Source of the DNA: Straminergon stramineum
Taxonomy: Eukaryota; Streptophyta; Bryopsida; Hypnales; Calliergonaceae
Direction: 5' to 3'
NCBI GenBank assembly: GCA_963920665.1
Contig: OY987265.1
Coordinates: 35,593,001-35,657,000, forward strand
DNA length: 64,000 bases
Shown here: in pieces, positions 33,404-44,311 of the stretch
Layout of the letters: every line of letters starts with the position of its first letter
Position numbering within the stretch: position 1 is the first letter of the stretch
Notes under the pieces: model-generated
Seen by the model: only the letters and a program-made list of their open reading frames with translations
Told to the model about the DNA's origin: nothing
The model's database searches: none
Position numbers and translations under genes: made by a program

Positions 33404-36400
33404 TCAAAAAGATTCAGATAAACTTTGAATTCCACTTTCATGGAGAGCCAAGTTCTTCAAATTGTAGAGGCCTCCAAATGAATCCGGTAGCTTCTCAAGC
33501 TTGGAACAACCATACAAATTCAAGACTTCCAAGAGGCTTAGTGATCCAAAAGATTCAGGTAAGCTTAGGATTCCACTTCTATGGAGATTCAAACTCTTCA
33601 AATTGTGGAGGCCTCCGAATGAATCAGGTAGCTGCTCAAGCTTGAAACAACTCCACAAATTCAAGACTTCCAAAAGGCTCAATGATCCAAAAGATTCAGA
33701 TAAACTTTTGATTCCACTTCTTCGGAGCGCCAAGTTTTTCAAATTGTGGAGGCCTCCAAATGAATCAGGTAGCTTCTCAAGCTTAAAACAACCCCCTAAA
33801 TTCAAGACTTCCAAGAGGCTCAATGATCCAAAAGATTCAGGTAAACTTTTGATTCCACTTCTTTGGAGAGCCAAGTTCTTCAAATTGTGGAGGCCTCCAA
33901 ATGAATCAGGTAGCTTCTCAAGCTTGAAACAACCACCCAAATTCAAGACTTCCAAGAGGCTCAATGATCCAAAAGATTCAGGTAAACTTCGGATTCCACT
34001 TCTTTGCAGAGCCAAGTTCTTCAAATTGTGGAGTCCTCCAAATGAATCCGGGAGCTTCTCAAGCTTAGAACAACTCTGCAAATTCAAGACCTCCAAAAGG
34101 CTCAATGATCCAAAAGATTCAAGTAAACTTTCGATTCCACTTCTTTGGAGAGCCAAGTTCTTCAAATTGTGGAGGTTTCCAAATGAATTGGGTAGCTGCT
34201 CAAGTAGGGAACAATCCTCCAAATTCAAGACTTCCAAGAGGCTCAATGATCCAAAAGATTCAGGTAAACTTCGGATTCCACTTCTTTCAAGATACAAGTT
34301 TCTCAAATTGTAGAGGCTTCCAAATGAATCAGGTAGGTTCTGAAGCTCACAACAATCCTCCAAATTCAACACTTCTAAAAGGCTCAATGATCCAAAAGAT
34401 TCAGGTAAACTTTCGATTCCATTTCTTTGGAGAGCCAAATTCTTCAAATTGTGGAGGTTTCCAAAAGAATTGGGTAGCTGCTCAAATAGGGAACAATCCC
34501 CCAATTGCAACACTTCCAAGAGGCTCAATGCTCCAAAAGATTCAGGTAAACTCTGGATTCTACTTCTTTCAAGACCCAAGTTTTTCAAATTGTGGAGGCC
34601 TCCAAATGAATCTGGTAGCTTCACAAGCTTGGAACAACCCCACAAATTCAAGACTTCCAAAAGGCTCAATGATCCAAAAGATTCACATAAACTTTGGATT
34701 CCACTTTCATGGAGATCTAAGTTTTTCAAATTGTAGAGGCCTCCAAATGAATCAGGTAGCTTCTCAAGCTTGGAACAACCATACAAATTCAAGACTTCTA
34801 AGAAGCTTAGTGATCCAAAAGATTCAAATAAACTTAGGATTCCACTTCTATGGAGATTCAAACTCTTCAAATTGTCGAGGCCTCCGAATGAATCAGGTAG
34901 CTTCTCAAGCTTGGAACAACCATACAAATTCAAGACTTCCAAGAAGCTTAGTGATCCAAAAGATTCAGATAAACTTAGGATTCCACTTCTATGGAGATTC
35001 AAACTCTTCAAATTGTGGAGGCCTCCGAATGAATCAGGAAGCTTCTCAAGCTTGAAACAAACCCCCAAATTCAAGACTTCCAAGAGGCTCAATGATCCAA
35101 AAGATTCGGGTAAACTTTGGATTCCACTTTCTTGCAAAGCCAAGTTCTTCAAATTGTGGAGGCCTCCAAATGAATCCGGTAGTTTTGCTAGCTTGGAACA
35201 ACCCCACAAATTCAATACTTTCAAGAGGCTCAATGATCCAAAAGATTCATGTAAACTTCGGATTCCACTTTCATGGAGATCCAAGTCTTTCAAATTGTGG
35301 AGGCTACCAAATGAATCGGGTAGCTTCTCAAACTTGGAACAACCCCCCAAATTCAAGACTTCCAAGGGGCCCAATGATCCAAAAGATTCAGGTAAACTCT
35401 GGATTCCACTTCCTTGCAGAGCCAAATTCTTCAAATTGTGGAGGCCTCCAAATGAATCCGGGAGCTTCTCAAGCATAGAACAACCTCCGAATTGCAACAC
35501 TTCCAGGAGGCTCAATGATCCAAAACATTCAGGTAAACTCTGGATTCCACTTTTATAGAGATCCAAGTTCTTCAAACTGTGGAGGCCTCCGAATGAATCC
35601 GGTAGTTTTGCAAGTTTGGAACAACCTCCCAAATTCAACACTTCCAAGAAGCTTAATGATCCAAAAGATTCAGGTAAACTTTTGATTCCACTTCCATGGA
35701 GGTTTAAGTTTTTCAAATTGTAGTGGCATCCAAATGAATCGAGTAGGTTCTCAAGTTTGGAACAACCCTCCAATTGCAACACTTCCAAAAGGCTCAATGA
35801 TCCAAAAGATTCATATAAACTTTCGATTTCACTTCTTTGGAGAGCCAATTTCTTCAAATTGTGGAGGTTTCCAAATGAATTGGGTAGCTGCTCAAGTAGG
35901 GAACAATCCCCCAATTGCAACACTTCCAAAAGGCTCAATGATCCAAAAGTTTCAGGTAAACTTCGGATTCCACTTCTTTCAAGATCCAAGTTTTTCAAAT
36001 TGTGGAGGCCTCCGAATGAATCAGGTAACTTCTCAAGCTTGCAACAATCCTCCAAATTCAAGACTTCCAAAAGGCTCAATGATCCAAAAGATTCATGTAA
36101 ACTTTCGATTCCACTTCTTTGGAGAGCCAAGTTCTTCAAATTGTGGAGGCCTCCAAATGAATCCGGTAGCTTCCCAAGCTTGAAACAACCTCCCAAATTC
36201 AACACTTCCATGAGTTTCAATGATCCAAAAGATTCAGGTAGACTCTGGATTCCATTTCTCTGGAGATCCAAGTTTTTCAAATTGTGGAGACCTCCAAATG
36301 AATCCGGTAGCTTCTCAAGCTTGGAGCAACCCCACAAATTCAAGACTTCCAAAAGGCTCAATGATCCAAAAGATTCAGGTAAACTCTGGATTCCACTTCT

Positions 36401-37900
36401 TTGGAGAGCCAAGTTCTTCAAATTGTGGAGGCCTCCAAATGAATCGGGTAGGTTCTCAAGCTCGCAACAATCCTCCAAATTCAAGACTTCCAAAAGGCCC
36501 AATGATCCAAAAGATTCATGTAAACTTTTGATTCCACTTCTTTGAAGAGCCAAGTTCTTCAAATTGTGGAGGCCTCCAAATGAATCGGGTAGGTTCTCAA
36601 GCTCACAACAATCCTCCAAATTCAAGACTTCCAAAAGGCTCAATGATCCAAAAGATTCAGGTAAACTTCGGATTCCACTTCTTTGCAAAGCCAAGTGCTT
36701 CAAATTGTGGAGGCCTCCAAATGAATCCGGGAGCTTCTTAAGCTTGGAACAACTTTGCAAATTCAAGACTTCCAAAAGGCTCAATGATCCAAAAGATTCA
36801 GGTAAACTTTTGATTCCACTTCTTAAGAGATCCAAGTGCTTCAAATTGTGGAGGTTTCCAAATGAATTGGGTAGCTGCTCAAGTAGGGAACAATCCCCCA
36901 ATTGCAACACTTCCAAGAGGCTCAATGATCCAAAAGCTTTAGGTAAACTCTGGATCCCACTTCTTTGGATAGGCAAGTTCTTCAAATTGTGGAGGCCTCC
37001 AAATGAATCAGGTAGCTTCTCAAGCTTGAAACAACCACCCAAATTCAACACTTCTAAAAGGCTCAATGATTCAAAAGATTTAGGTAATATTTGGATTCCA
37101 CTTGATTTGAGAGTCAAGTTTTTCAAATTGTGGAGGCCTCCAAATGAATCCGGGAGCTTCTCAAGCTTGGAACAACTCTGCAAATTCAAGACTTCTAAAA
37201 GGCTCAATGATCCAAAAGATTCAGGTAAACTTTTGATTCCACTTCTTAAGAGATCCAAGTGCTTCAAATTGTGGAGGTTTCCAAATGAATTGGGTAGCTG
37301 CTCAAGTAGGGAACAATCCCCCAATTGCAACACTTCCAAGAGGCTCAATGATCCAAAAGATTTAGGTAAACTCTGGATTCCACTTCTTTGGAGAGCCAAG
37401 TTCTTCAAATTGTGGAGGCCTCCAAATGAATCTGGTAGCTTCGCAAGCTTCGAACAACCCCACAAATTCAACACTTCCAAGACACTCAATGATCCAAAAG
37501 ATTCAAATAAACTTTGAATTCCACTTTCATGGAGATCCAAGTTCTTCAAATTGTGGAGGCCTCCAAATGAATCTGGTAGCTCTTCGAGCTTATGACAATA
37601 ACTTAGGTTCAACACTGTTAACTTTTTCAAATTTTCAATCGATTTTGGAAATCTCTTCAACGAGTAATCAATCCAAAATAATATCAATAACTCAGTATTT
37701 TTTGGAACCTCTGGAAAATGTCCTATTGGTTCAAGGCCAGCTTTGACGTAATGAAGCCAACGCAAATTCTTTGGAATTGATGACATTGAAATGAAGCCAC
37801 CTTCTGATTTGAATATATGCAATCCTTTCATGAAAGAAAGGTCAACTTGAATTCGAAGACTCGAAGGAATGATCAAAGTTTGAAGAGAATTTGCTAGTGG
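33404..37900 (-). CDS. TNL receptor, LRR exon with about 30 double-LRR modules
   Basis: A single exon of about 1,499 codons follows a TGTGCAG acceptor at 37901-37903 and joins in phase 0 to the NB-ARC exon. After about 95 residues (PLANSLQTLIIPSSLRIQVD ... FPKSIENLKKLTVLNLSYC) it consists of about 30 copies of a 47-residue module. The module approximates LPDSFGGLHNLKNLALQRSG, then IQSLPESFGSLSLLEVLNL, then GCSKLEK, which is two LRRs of 23-24 residues. In plant TNLs the LRR region recognises ligands and restrains activation. Sixty or so near-identical repeats is far beyond the usual number. The exon ends at a TGA (33404-33406) produced by one base change in a GGA codon that is intact in the sister modules. 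The truncated protein may still function. Confidence 0.85.
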   Translation of the reverse strand, partial: PLANSLQTLIIPSSLRIQVDLSFMKGLHIFKSEGGFISMSSIPKNLRWLHYVKAGLEPIGHFPEVPKNTELLILFWIDYSLKRFPKSIENLKKLTVLNLSYCHKLEELPDSFGGLHNLKNLDLHESGIQSLFESFGSLSVLEVLNLWGCSKLAKLPDSFGGLHNLKNLALQRSGIQSLPKSFGSLSLLEVLQLGDCSLLEQLPNSFGNLHNLKHLDLLRSGIKSLPESFGSLSLLEVLNLQSCSKLEKLPDSFGGLHNLKNLTLKSSGIQILPKSFESLSLLEVLNLGGCFKLEKLPDSFGGLHNLKNLPIQRSGIQSLPKAFGSLSLLEVLQLGDCSLLEQLPNSFGNLHNLKHLDLLRSGIKSLPESFGSLSLLEVLNLQSCSKLKKLPDSFGGLHNLKHLALQRSGIRSLPESFGSLSLLEVLNLEDCCELENLPDSFGGLHNLKNLALQRSGIKSLHESFGSLGLLEVLNLEDCCELENLPDSFGGLHNLKNLALQRSGIQSLPESFGSLSLLEVLNLWGCSKLEKLPDSFGGLHNLKNLDLQRNGIQSLPESFGSLKLMEVLNLGGCFKLGKLPDSFGGLHNLKNLALQRSGIESLHESFGSLSLLEVLNLEDCCKLEKLPDSFGGLHNLKNLDLERSGIRSLPETFGSLSLLEVLQLGDCSLLEQLPNSFGNLHNLKKLALQRSEIESLYESFGSLSLLEVLQLEGCSKLENLLDSFGCHYNLKNLNLHGSGIKSLPESFGSLSFLEVLNLGGCSKLAKLPDSFGGLHSLKNLDLYKSGIQSLPECFGSLSLLEVLQFGGCSMLEKLPDSFGGLHNLKNLALQGSGIQSLPESFGSLGPLEVLNLGGCSKFEKLPDSFGSLHNLKDLDLHESGIRSLHESFGSLSLLKVLNLWGCSKLAKLPDSFGGLHNLKNLALQESGIQSLPESFGSLSLLEVLNLGVCFKLEKLPDSFGGLHNLKSLNLHRSGILSLSESFGSLSFLEVLNLYGCSKLEKLPDSFGGLDNLKSLNLHRSGILSLFESFGSLSFLEVLNLYGCSKLEKLPDSFGGLYNLKNLDLHESGIQSLCESFGSLSLLEVLNLWGCSKLVKLPDSFGGLHNLKNLGLERSRIQSLPESFGALSLLEVLQLGDCSLFEQLPNSFGNLHNLKNLALQRNGIESLPESFGSLSLLEVLNLEDCCELQNLPDSFGSLYNLRNLYLERSGIRSLPESFGSLSLLEVLNLEDCSLLEQLPNSFGNLHNLKNLALQRSGIESLLESFGSLSLLEVLNLQSCSKLEKLPDSFGGLHNLKNLALQRSGIRSLPESFGSLSLLEVLNLGGCFKLEKLPDSFGGLHNLKNLALQRSGIKSLPESFGSLSLLEVLNLGGCFKLEKLPDSFGGLHNLKNLALRRSGIKSLSESFGSLSLLEVLNLWSCFKLEQLPDSFGGLHNLKSLNLHRSGILSLPESFGSLSLLEVLNLYGCSKLEKLPDSFGGLYNLKNLALHESGIQSLSESF
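36781..37626 (-). repeat. 423-bp segmental duplication (three modules) in the LRR array
   Basis: The blocks at 36781 onward and 37204 onward are identical over at least 110 bp, including gattccacttcttaagagat and a stretch ending aattgcaacacttcc. They are offset by 423 bp, which is three 141-bp modules. The corresponding protein modules 2-3 and 5-6 share LQLGDCSLLEQ followed by LPNSFGNLHNLKHLDLLRSG. This indicates unequal exchange in register. Confidence 0.8.
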
Positions 37901-38175
37901 CTGCACATATACACACAGAAAAAATCAAATACATATAAAATTTTATTCTTCAATCAAACTAGACACAAATAAACTCAAAAAGAATATATTGAATGCCTCA
38001 ATTACTAAAAGTAGAACACTATATATACAACTTCTAGATAATTAGACCATCAATAAGACTTAGCACTACTCGGATACTCTAATCAATTTCTTCCTCTAAC
38101 ATGCCACAAAAATTCTATAATATTGCTCTATGAGATTAATTGGCCAAATTAATGTTCAACAATTACAAAACATAC

Positions 38176-39295
38176 CTCATTCTTGGTAAACCATGTCAAA
38201 CATTCAGAACCCCATAAACGTTTGCAAATACCCACACCTCCCCTTTCTTGCTTAGCAATTTTACGGCCCATGTCTCGTAAGTGGTCATGCATGCGAAGTA
38301 CACCTTTCTCATCTACTCTAATCAATGCCTTTTCTACAAGGCTACGGACACCCCCTGCTGCAGACCAACCTTGAGATCTCCATACAAGTTTAGCCATCTC
38401 TACAAGTTCTCCCAACAATGCACATGCTATATCCAAAAATATTTCTTGATGTTGTTGTTCAAGGGCGTCATAGCTTATTCGAAGACATTCAAATATCTTC
38501 CTCTCATCCATAATATTGCCACGTTTCAACTTCTTCAAAACTTCCTCCCAAATCTCTACATCCTCCTCGTCCCTTAAATAAGATCCACAAACCTTCAACA
38601 CCAACGGAACTCCACCACATGCCATACTAACATCTCCAACAAGACCTCCAAATCTTGGAGGTACTTTCCAATCACCTCCAAATGCATGACATGCAAAGAT
38701 ACTTTGAGAATCACGGTCACTCAATAATTGAACATCATGAGTGTGAATCTCATGATGGATATGAAATGAAGTTAACTTCTCAAATACACGCCGGTTTCGA
38801 GAAGTGACAATGCACATGCTACCTTCCTTCAACATTTTGCGCGACATCAAATATTCCATCTCATCATCGTCACGAATATCATCCAATACCACAAGAATGT
38901 TTTTCTTAGATAGCCTTTCTTCAAGAACAATCTTACCCCTAGACTTGTCTACAATATTTTGCATTAAGTCATTCTCACACAAGTCTTTCAAAATATGATT
39001 CTGGACACTTGTTACACCACCTTGATTCACCTTCTCCACCACATCTTCCACATAACATCTCACATCAAATCTTCTGCCCAATTGGTTGTATAACTCCCGT
39101 GCCAAAGTGGACTTCCCAATTCCACCCATTCCCCACAATCCCAACATCAACACTTTCTTCTCATCAAGAGTTTGAATGAGGTTCTCAGCAACTTGCTTCA
39201 CACCCACAATATGATCACCTACATCCAAGGGAAGGGGCTTATTTGCAAATTCAAAGACCTTTGCTACAATCTCAAGCACCAAGTCCTTTTCCAAC
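38176..39295 (-). CDS. TNL receptor, NB-ARC exon
   Basis: Bounded by a TGCAG acceptor (39296-39300) and a GAG|GTATGT donor (38176/38175), about 373 residues. Motifs in order are the P-loop GMGGIGKST (near residue 55), kinase-2 NILVVLDDI, CIVTSRNRRVFEKL (RNBS-B), CGGVPLVLKVCG (GLPL), QEIFLDIACALLG (RNBS-D of the TIR class) and RMHDHLRDMGR (MHD). All nucleotide-binding landmarks are intact. The domain acts as an ADP/ATP switch that drives oligomerisation of the receptor in the cytoplasm or nucleus. Introns of 103 bp (39296-39398) and 275 bp (37901-38175) flank it. There is no inactivating change in this exon. Confidence 0.95.
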
Positions 39296-39398
39296 CTGCA
39301 AACAAAATCAACATAATGTCATTACCACCAAAAACAATGTCAATGCTAAGTCCAGCTGAAAAATCTTCAAAACATATAGTACATACCCATATACTTAC

Positions 39399-39874
39399 CT
39401 CTTGTCATCCACACTATGCTCCCAACCATTCAATTTCGAAGCTCTTTTCAAATCAGCCCTCCATTCTTCCATAATAGTTGTATTGTGCCTCTCCATCAAT
39501 TTGGTAAATCCACTAGCCAATTGACCTTTTTCTGGAAAGCTGACTTCCCAAGGTTGAACTTTGTAGAAGATGGGTAACACCTTTATTGACGACGAGTCCA
39601 ACATTGCATGTAATTCTTTCAAACACCACTCTGATTGTGCAAAATTCTTTGAAAAGATGACTAGGCCTAGGGGTGTCGTCTTGATAGCATGATCAATGCA
39701 ATTCCAAGCATCTTGGCCTTTAACAATGGATATGCAATCCAAAAAGGGATGCAACCCTGCTTGTTTCAAAGCTTCATATAAATAGCCCACAAAACCCATC
39801 TTGGTGTCCGAGCCTCTATGGCTAATGAAAACATCAAAGTCTTCAAAGTTGTCTGGACACAACCAATGATAAAT
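39399..39874 (-). CDS. TNL receptor, TIR-domain exon
   Basis: The frame ends SVDDK-R at an ideal GAG|GTAAGT donor (39399/39398) and joins to the next exon as KRLEKDLVLEIV. Motifs are FEDFDVFISHRGSDTKMGF (TIR box 1), PLGLVIFSKNFAQSEWCLKE, LHAMLDS and VLPIFYKVQPWEV. The glutamate in WCLKEL is the likely NADase catalytic residue of plant TIR domains. No ATG precedes box 1 in frame, so an upstream exon must supply the start. The acceptor AATAAG at 39875-39880 is my best guess for the 5' edge. Confidence 0.88.
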
Positions 39875-39991
39875 CTTATTGGCAAATCAAGAAATCCAAA
39901 TTTCATCAAATGAATAATGTTTTCAACTACATCCAAAGGTGAGCATTTGAAAATTGCACTAGATGGTTATTAAGAATTGAACACAAGAAGA

Positions 39992-40175
39992 CTAGGTTAC
40001 TAAAAAGACCAAGGATAAAACTAACCACACCTTCCATTGTACACACTTTCTTGGTAGGCCTTGCATCACTCTCGCATAACCTCTTGCTAAGCCTTGCTTC
40101 ACTTGCCCACAATCTCTTTGCATCACTTGAATCACTAGTGTCAATTGTATCACTCTCCACTTGCTTGTCATGTTT
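39992..40175 (-). CDS. Probable N-terminal exon of the TNL gene
   Basis: The frame ESDTIDTSDSSDAKRLWASE, ARLSKRLCESDARPTKKVC is Ser/Asp-rich and then basic, like the short disordered, possibly nuclear-targeting leader ahead of the TIR domain in many plant TNLs. Possible donors are GTGTGT after KK or GTGTGG after MEG. A stop lies upstream in the same frame, so transcription should start further upstream and another exon should provide the ATG. Confidence 0.4.
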
Positions 40176-43100
40176 GCCACTTCAAAATTGAAATACACAC
40201 TAATGACTACAAGAAATGATAAAGGAGTTTGCAATTGACACAAAATATAGGAGTTTGTAATTCTTACCCCACACAAGTCAATCATCTTGAAGCCTTTGAA
40301 TTCCAAATTCTAAAGGAAATTATTCCAACACAATAGACAAGATAATTGATACAGATGAAGTCATGGCTTGAAAACTCACATATCTTGCCAACTTCCTTCT
40401 TCTTAGTAAGTGGTAGTCTTCAAGAGTCCCAATCTACAAGCCTAAGAAAGAAAGGTGTATTACAAAAAAGGTGGTCTTCATGAAATCACTTGATAAAGAA
40501 CATTTGAAAAATATACTATCATATCTCCTATAGATTGAATGGGAATGTCATCTACCACATATAATTCAGAAATCAAAGCTCCTCATACACTCTATACAAC
40601 CCAGAACAATACTTGTCATGTAAGCAGCAAGGTGGTATTAACAATACTAGGGTTTTCAACTAACACATGTTCTATGCATCATTCCTTGTTGATATGCATA
40701 CCTAGATACAACAAAAACCAAATTTTTAATCTACAAGAAATAGCAAACTCAACTACACAACTTGATAAGACATACAAACTTGTCATACATAAGGACTTGG
40801 GCAATTATCACATTCATTGGTGGATGCTCCAAGAACGTACACCATCACAATCAAACTGCTAACTTCTGAAGCAGAATGACTTGCAACAGATGGCAAGATA
40901 AACCATTTTATTCCAATCTTCGTCTTGACTATTTTCCAAACTTTTAAAATGTCTGCGTGAAACCCTAAATAGCGAAGAGAAGCCCAACTTCGGTCTTAAA
41001 TAAATTTTAGCAGTTTTGAGAGGGTCATCTGGGAACCATCTTTGGTCCGTTTCATTTATTTCCGATCAGCAAGAACAATGTTCATCATTGATTCTGGCGA
41101 TAAACAACCTGACCCCATCTGAACCCCACTTTCCACAATGTGATCAATGAAAGTCGCCAGTTCATAAACAAACATCATCGGTATTTTAGGAGTGAAGAAC
41201 AGAGTCCTCAAAGAACATCCAGGTGTAAGCCAGATGCAGCATCCTCATCCCCACCATGCCATACGAAGCTACTGTGAACCTCAAGGTGTCAAAAGTCCAA
41301 CTGCATGAACTTGATGGCACAAAAAATGACCCAAAAAAATTAAAAAATTCACCAAGAGCGGAAGTAAGCACAAATTTGCCCCTCGCTTCTGCCTTCCAAC
41401 CCATTGATACTCTACATTGAAATCGCATGACAAAAAACCTCCAAATGCTCGAGTGGACATGAATCTGCAGCACAATCAAAAGGATCTGACCACTCTTGAC
41501 AAATCAAGAGGGACTGCGCGATTCAAACTTCACACTGCACGCAAGAACTGTATAACATATAAACTTAACCAATACGAAATGAGACAATCAATACAGTTAA
41601 GAAGCGTAAAGGATCCTGCTATCCAGAGCTGATCCTTCAAAGCAACATCCACGAATCGCTTACGCTTGGCTCTCGGAGGAACGGGGCGTGATGATGATTG
41701 GAGTGGCTAGTGATAACTACAATTTTACAGCCGTCGAACCCTCAACATCAAACTGTTGAAGATTCTTAGTTCTCCCAACATTATCCACAACCGTCACAAC
41801 TTGGGTGGTTTGCAGGGTAGCAAGAGCGACGAAGTACGATATGATCTCCAAGTCAAATCACAACGTGAGGAAATTTATTGTGCTAGTCGAGCAGACTGGA
41901 ATCTATTGAGAACGAAGCAGCTTCCGAACAAGTCTCACAGTCAACATTAATGACTCTTCAAGAAGGAAAGAGAAAATGACTGGAGTTTCACATGAAACTC
42001 CCATGCAGGGATGACCTAAGGCAAAAGTAAGCAGAAATATATGTAATAACAAGAGACGAATACTGAAAAAATCAACGCACACTCAAAACAAAGCAAGAAG
42101 TGCACTTCCATAAACAGGCAATAAATAAGGAACTGAAAATGGAATGAAAAATAAGACTCCGTTTCCTGGTAAACCTGAACTGAACTGAAGGGATACCAGC
42201 CTCGAAATTGACTTCTCCATCAATGGAATGATTTTTGTTATTCAATTGGCACAATGTCAAACCCTGTTTCACTGAAGAGGTAGGGATCGATCTAAAGAAT
42301 AATGCTGAGAACAGGTGTTGGCAAGCCTTTACTGGAGGTTCAATCACGGATTCGAAACAATGCTCACATGAACTAAACCATTTCGACAATGATCAACCAA
42401 GAAAGTCCCAGAACTGTGCCCATCCAAAACCATCACAATACCTCGAAACAACAACATTCATGAATCCAGCGATCATTTTGCAAGTACTAGCGACGCGAGA
42501 CTTACCAGTAACTGGATGTTCCACGCGTCGTTCCTTTTAAATCTATACGTCAAGAAATAAACACCAGAAACCTTCATTCGCAGCCTATTCCAATGGACTG
42601 CATAGCAGATAAGAAAACACGATTCACATGGAGTTGAATAACAAATCTGCTCAATACAATCATATGCTGTTGCATGCTGTACAAAGTCACACCTCACAAT
42701 CAGGCGACCAAGTTGATAGCAAATGAATAGCATAACATGGCAAGGGATGACGAGCTGAACCAAGGTTACCAAGAAATGAATCTTTGTATGTGCAAATACA
42801 GCCTCTAAACAGCCTCTTCCGAAACATTTATGAAGAAAACACATAGGCCAAGCACATCAGAAATATGAAAAATCCACAGAAGATTCCGTTTGTCGGTAAG
42901 ATCCTGCCGCTACAAGATTCGTTAAAAGGCTCAACACATCCGTGGACATCAAAATGGCTCAAATGTCCAATAATACTCTGGTTAGGGTTAAGAATCCGCA
43001 CCAGTGACATCAGGAAGGAGCAGACCCAAAACGCCGACTCCAGATAAAACTGCACTAGTTCAAACCCTACGCAATGAACACGGAACATCCAACCTACCCG

Positions 43101-43381
43101 AAAATCGATCGCAAATATAGTAAGAGCAAGCACTACTGAGCGCGACCTTCAAATCCCAGTAAGAAACGCACGATCTCTGGAAACCGACACGCTCATACCG
43201 ACGAATAGGTGGGTAAAAGCCTTCGTGCAGTACAATCCCTCCCGCACAGACCTAAGCTCGACGCTGCATATGACAAGAATCCCAACAGAACAAAAACTCT
43301 CGGTGACGAGCAAAGCACGAGGAGCTCACGTAACACGCTGAAGTGGTGAAGATCACAACGCCCGAGAGTGTTACACAGATC
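40176..43381 (-). other. Probable 5' introns/leader of the TNL gene; one candidate small exon
   Basis: No strong gene. At about 41630-41690 the minus frame reads SSSRPVPPRAKRKRFVDVAL after an acceptor-like TATCACTAG, a short basic exon candidate. A CpG-rich stretch at 43040-43380 on the minus strand has the look of a 5' leader and ends at the inverted repeat below. Linking these to the TNL gene is inference. Confidence 0.3.
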
Positions 43382-43470
43382 GACCACCGACGTCCTCCTC
43401 GTAGGAAGACGATTTTAGGGTGTAGGGCGGCGGGTTAGGGTTCTACTGTAGGGTCTTTTTTTAAACTATG
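43382..43470 (-). repeat. Inverted repeat arm, left
   Basis: On the minus strand the arm reads ATAGTTTAAAAAAAGACCC-like, then AGAACCCTAACCCGCCGCCC, then ACACCCTAAAATCG and cctacgaggaggacgt. It pairs with 44231-44311 on the plus strand. It contains telo-box-like AACCCTAA. Confidence 0.7.
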
Positions 43471-44230
43471 AATTAATTTACATATCTCACATTTTATGTT
43501 ATCTCTCATATGTTTACAGAGACGAAAAAAACTGAGTACAAATTCGAAACATTTTCATTCAAACAATCATAACACATGCATCAATGGACAAAGTCCAAAA
43601 ATGTATATACGAAACTTGTAGTGTGTGACATACTACATATTACCATGGAAGTTTGAAGAAAAAATTAGTTGTGATTTGAAAGGAAATTAATTTCAAAGTT
43701 AGCCATGCCTAAAACTCAGTTTTGTTCACCATTTTTTAAATTACCTTATCTTTTGTCAATTTTTTCTTAGAACTCCAAAAAAACTCTTTGTGCATTGGCA
43801 TGTTAGTATACATCATTTCAAATTGTTGTACACAAAAATTGAAGGAAATTTACATTTATAGAATTCAAAATATCAACAATTTGACAAACATGCAAATAAT
43901 GCTAGTTCTCACAATATTTGAATTTTTTTTGGAATTGAAAGCATGGGATGGCATTAGCTATCATAGAGAGAGAGTACAGGTTGCAATATGAACCATTGTT
44001 ATATCTTAATGCCCTTGCATTTGAAAGATTTGTTGAAAAAGGCAATGTGTTCAATTTATGTTTTATAGCCATATAATGCATTTTTAGATTCAATTTTTTT
44101 GTCCAAAAACTAGAGTTCATGATGCATATAATTAATCAAAAAAATTCAATGATTATTGCTGATATCATCAAAAAAACAAGAAATTTAAGGAAGGCCAGTG
44201 TAATTTTTAGAAATTTCTTGTTTTTTGATG
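43471..44230. other. Insert between inverted repeat arms
   Basis: About 760 bp of AT-rich sequence without coding capacity. Near its right end is a hairpin: atcatcaaaaaaacaagaaa at about 44164, then aaatttcttgttttttgatg at about 44211, a stem of about 22 bp with a loop of about 25 bases. The whole could be an inverted-repeat transposon or a fold-back duplication. Confidence 0.4.
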
Positions 44231-44311
44231 ATAGTTTAAAAGAAGACCCTAGAACCCTAACCCATCGTCCTAAACCCTAAACTCGTCCTCCTAGGAAGGA
44301 CGTGGATGGTC
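44231..44311 (+). repeat. Inverted repeat arm, right
   Basis: Plus strand: atagtttaaaagaagaccct, agaaccctaacccatcgtcc, taaaccctaaactcgtcctc, ctaggaaggacgtggatggt. It matches the reverse of 43382-43470 with small indels. Confidence 0.7.

Noticed and set aside
32920..37746. Long plus-strand open frames (up to 317 codons) opposite the LRR exon
   Set aside because: They are the antisense of the 141-bp LRR repeat unit, which happens to lack stops in two other frames. Their repetitive Asn/Ser/Phe-rich products follow the repeat, not a protein family.
39992..40306. Alternative minus frame starting MTSKWRVIQL
   Set aside because: It is the shifted frame of the Ser/Asp-rich and basic N-terminal exon and looks less like a protein.
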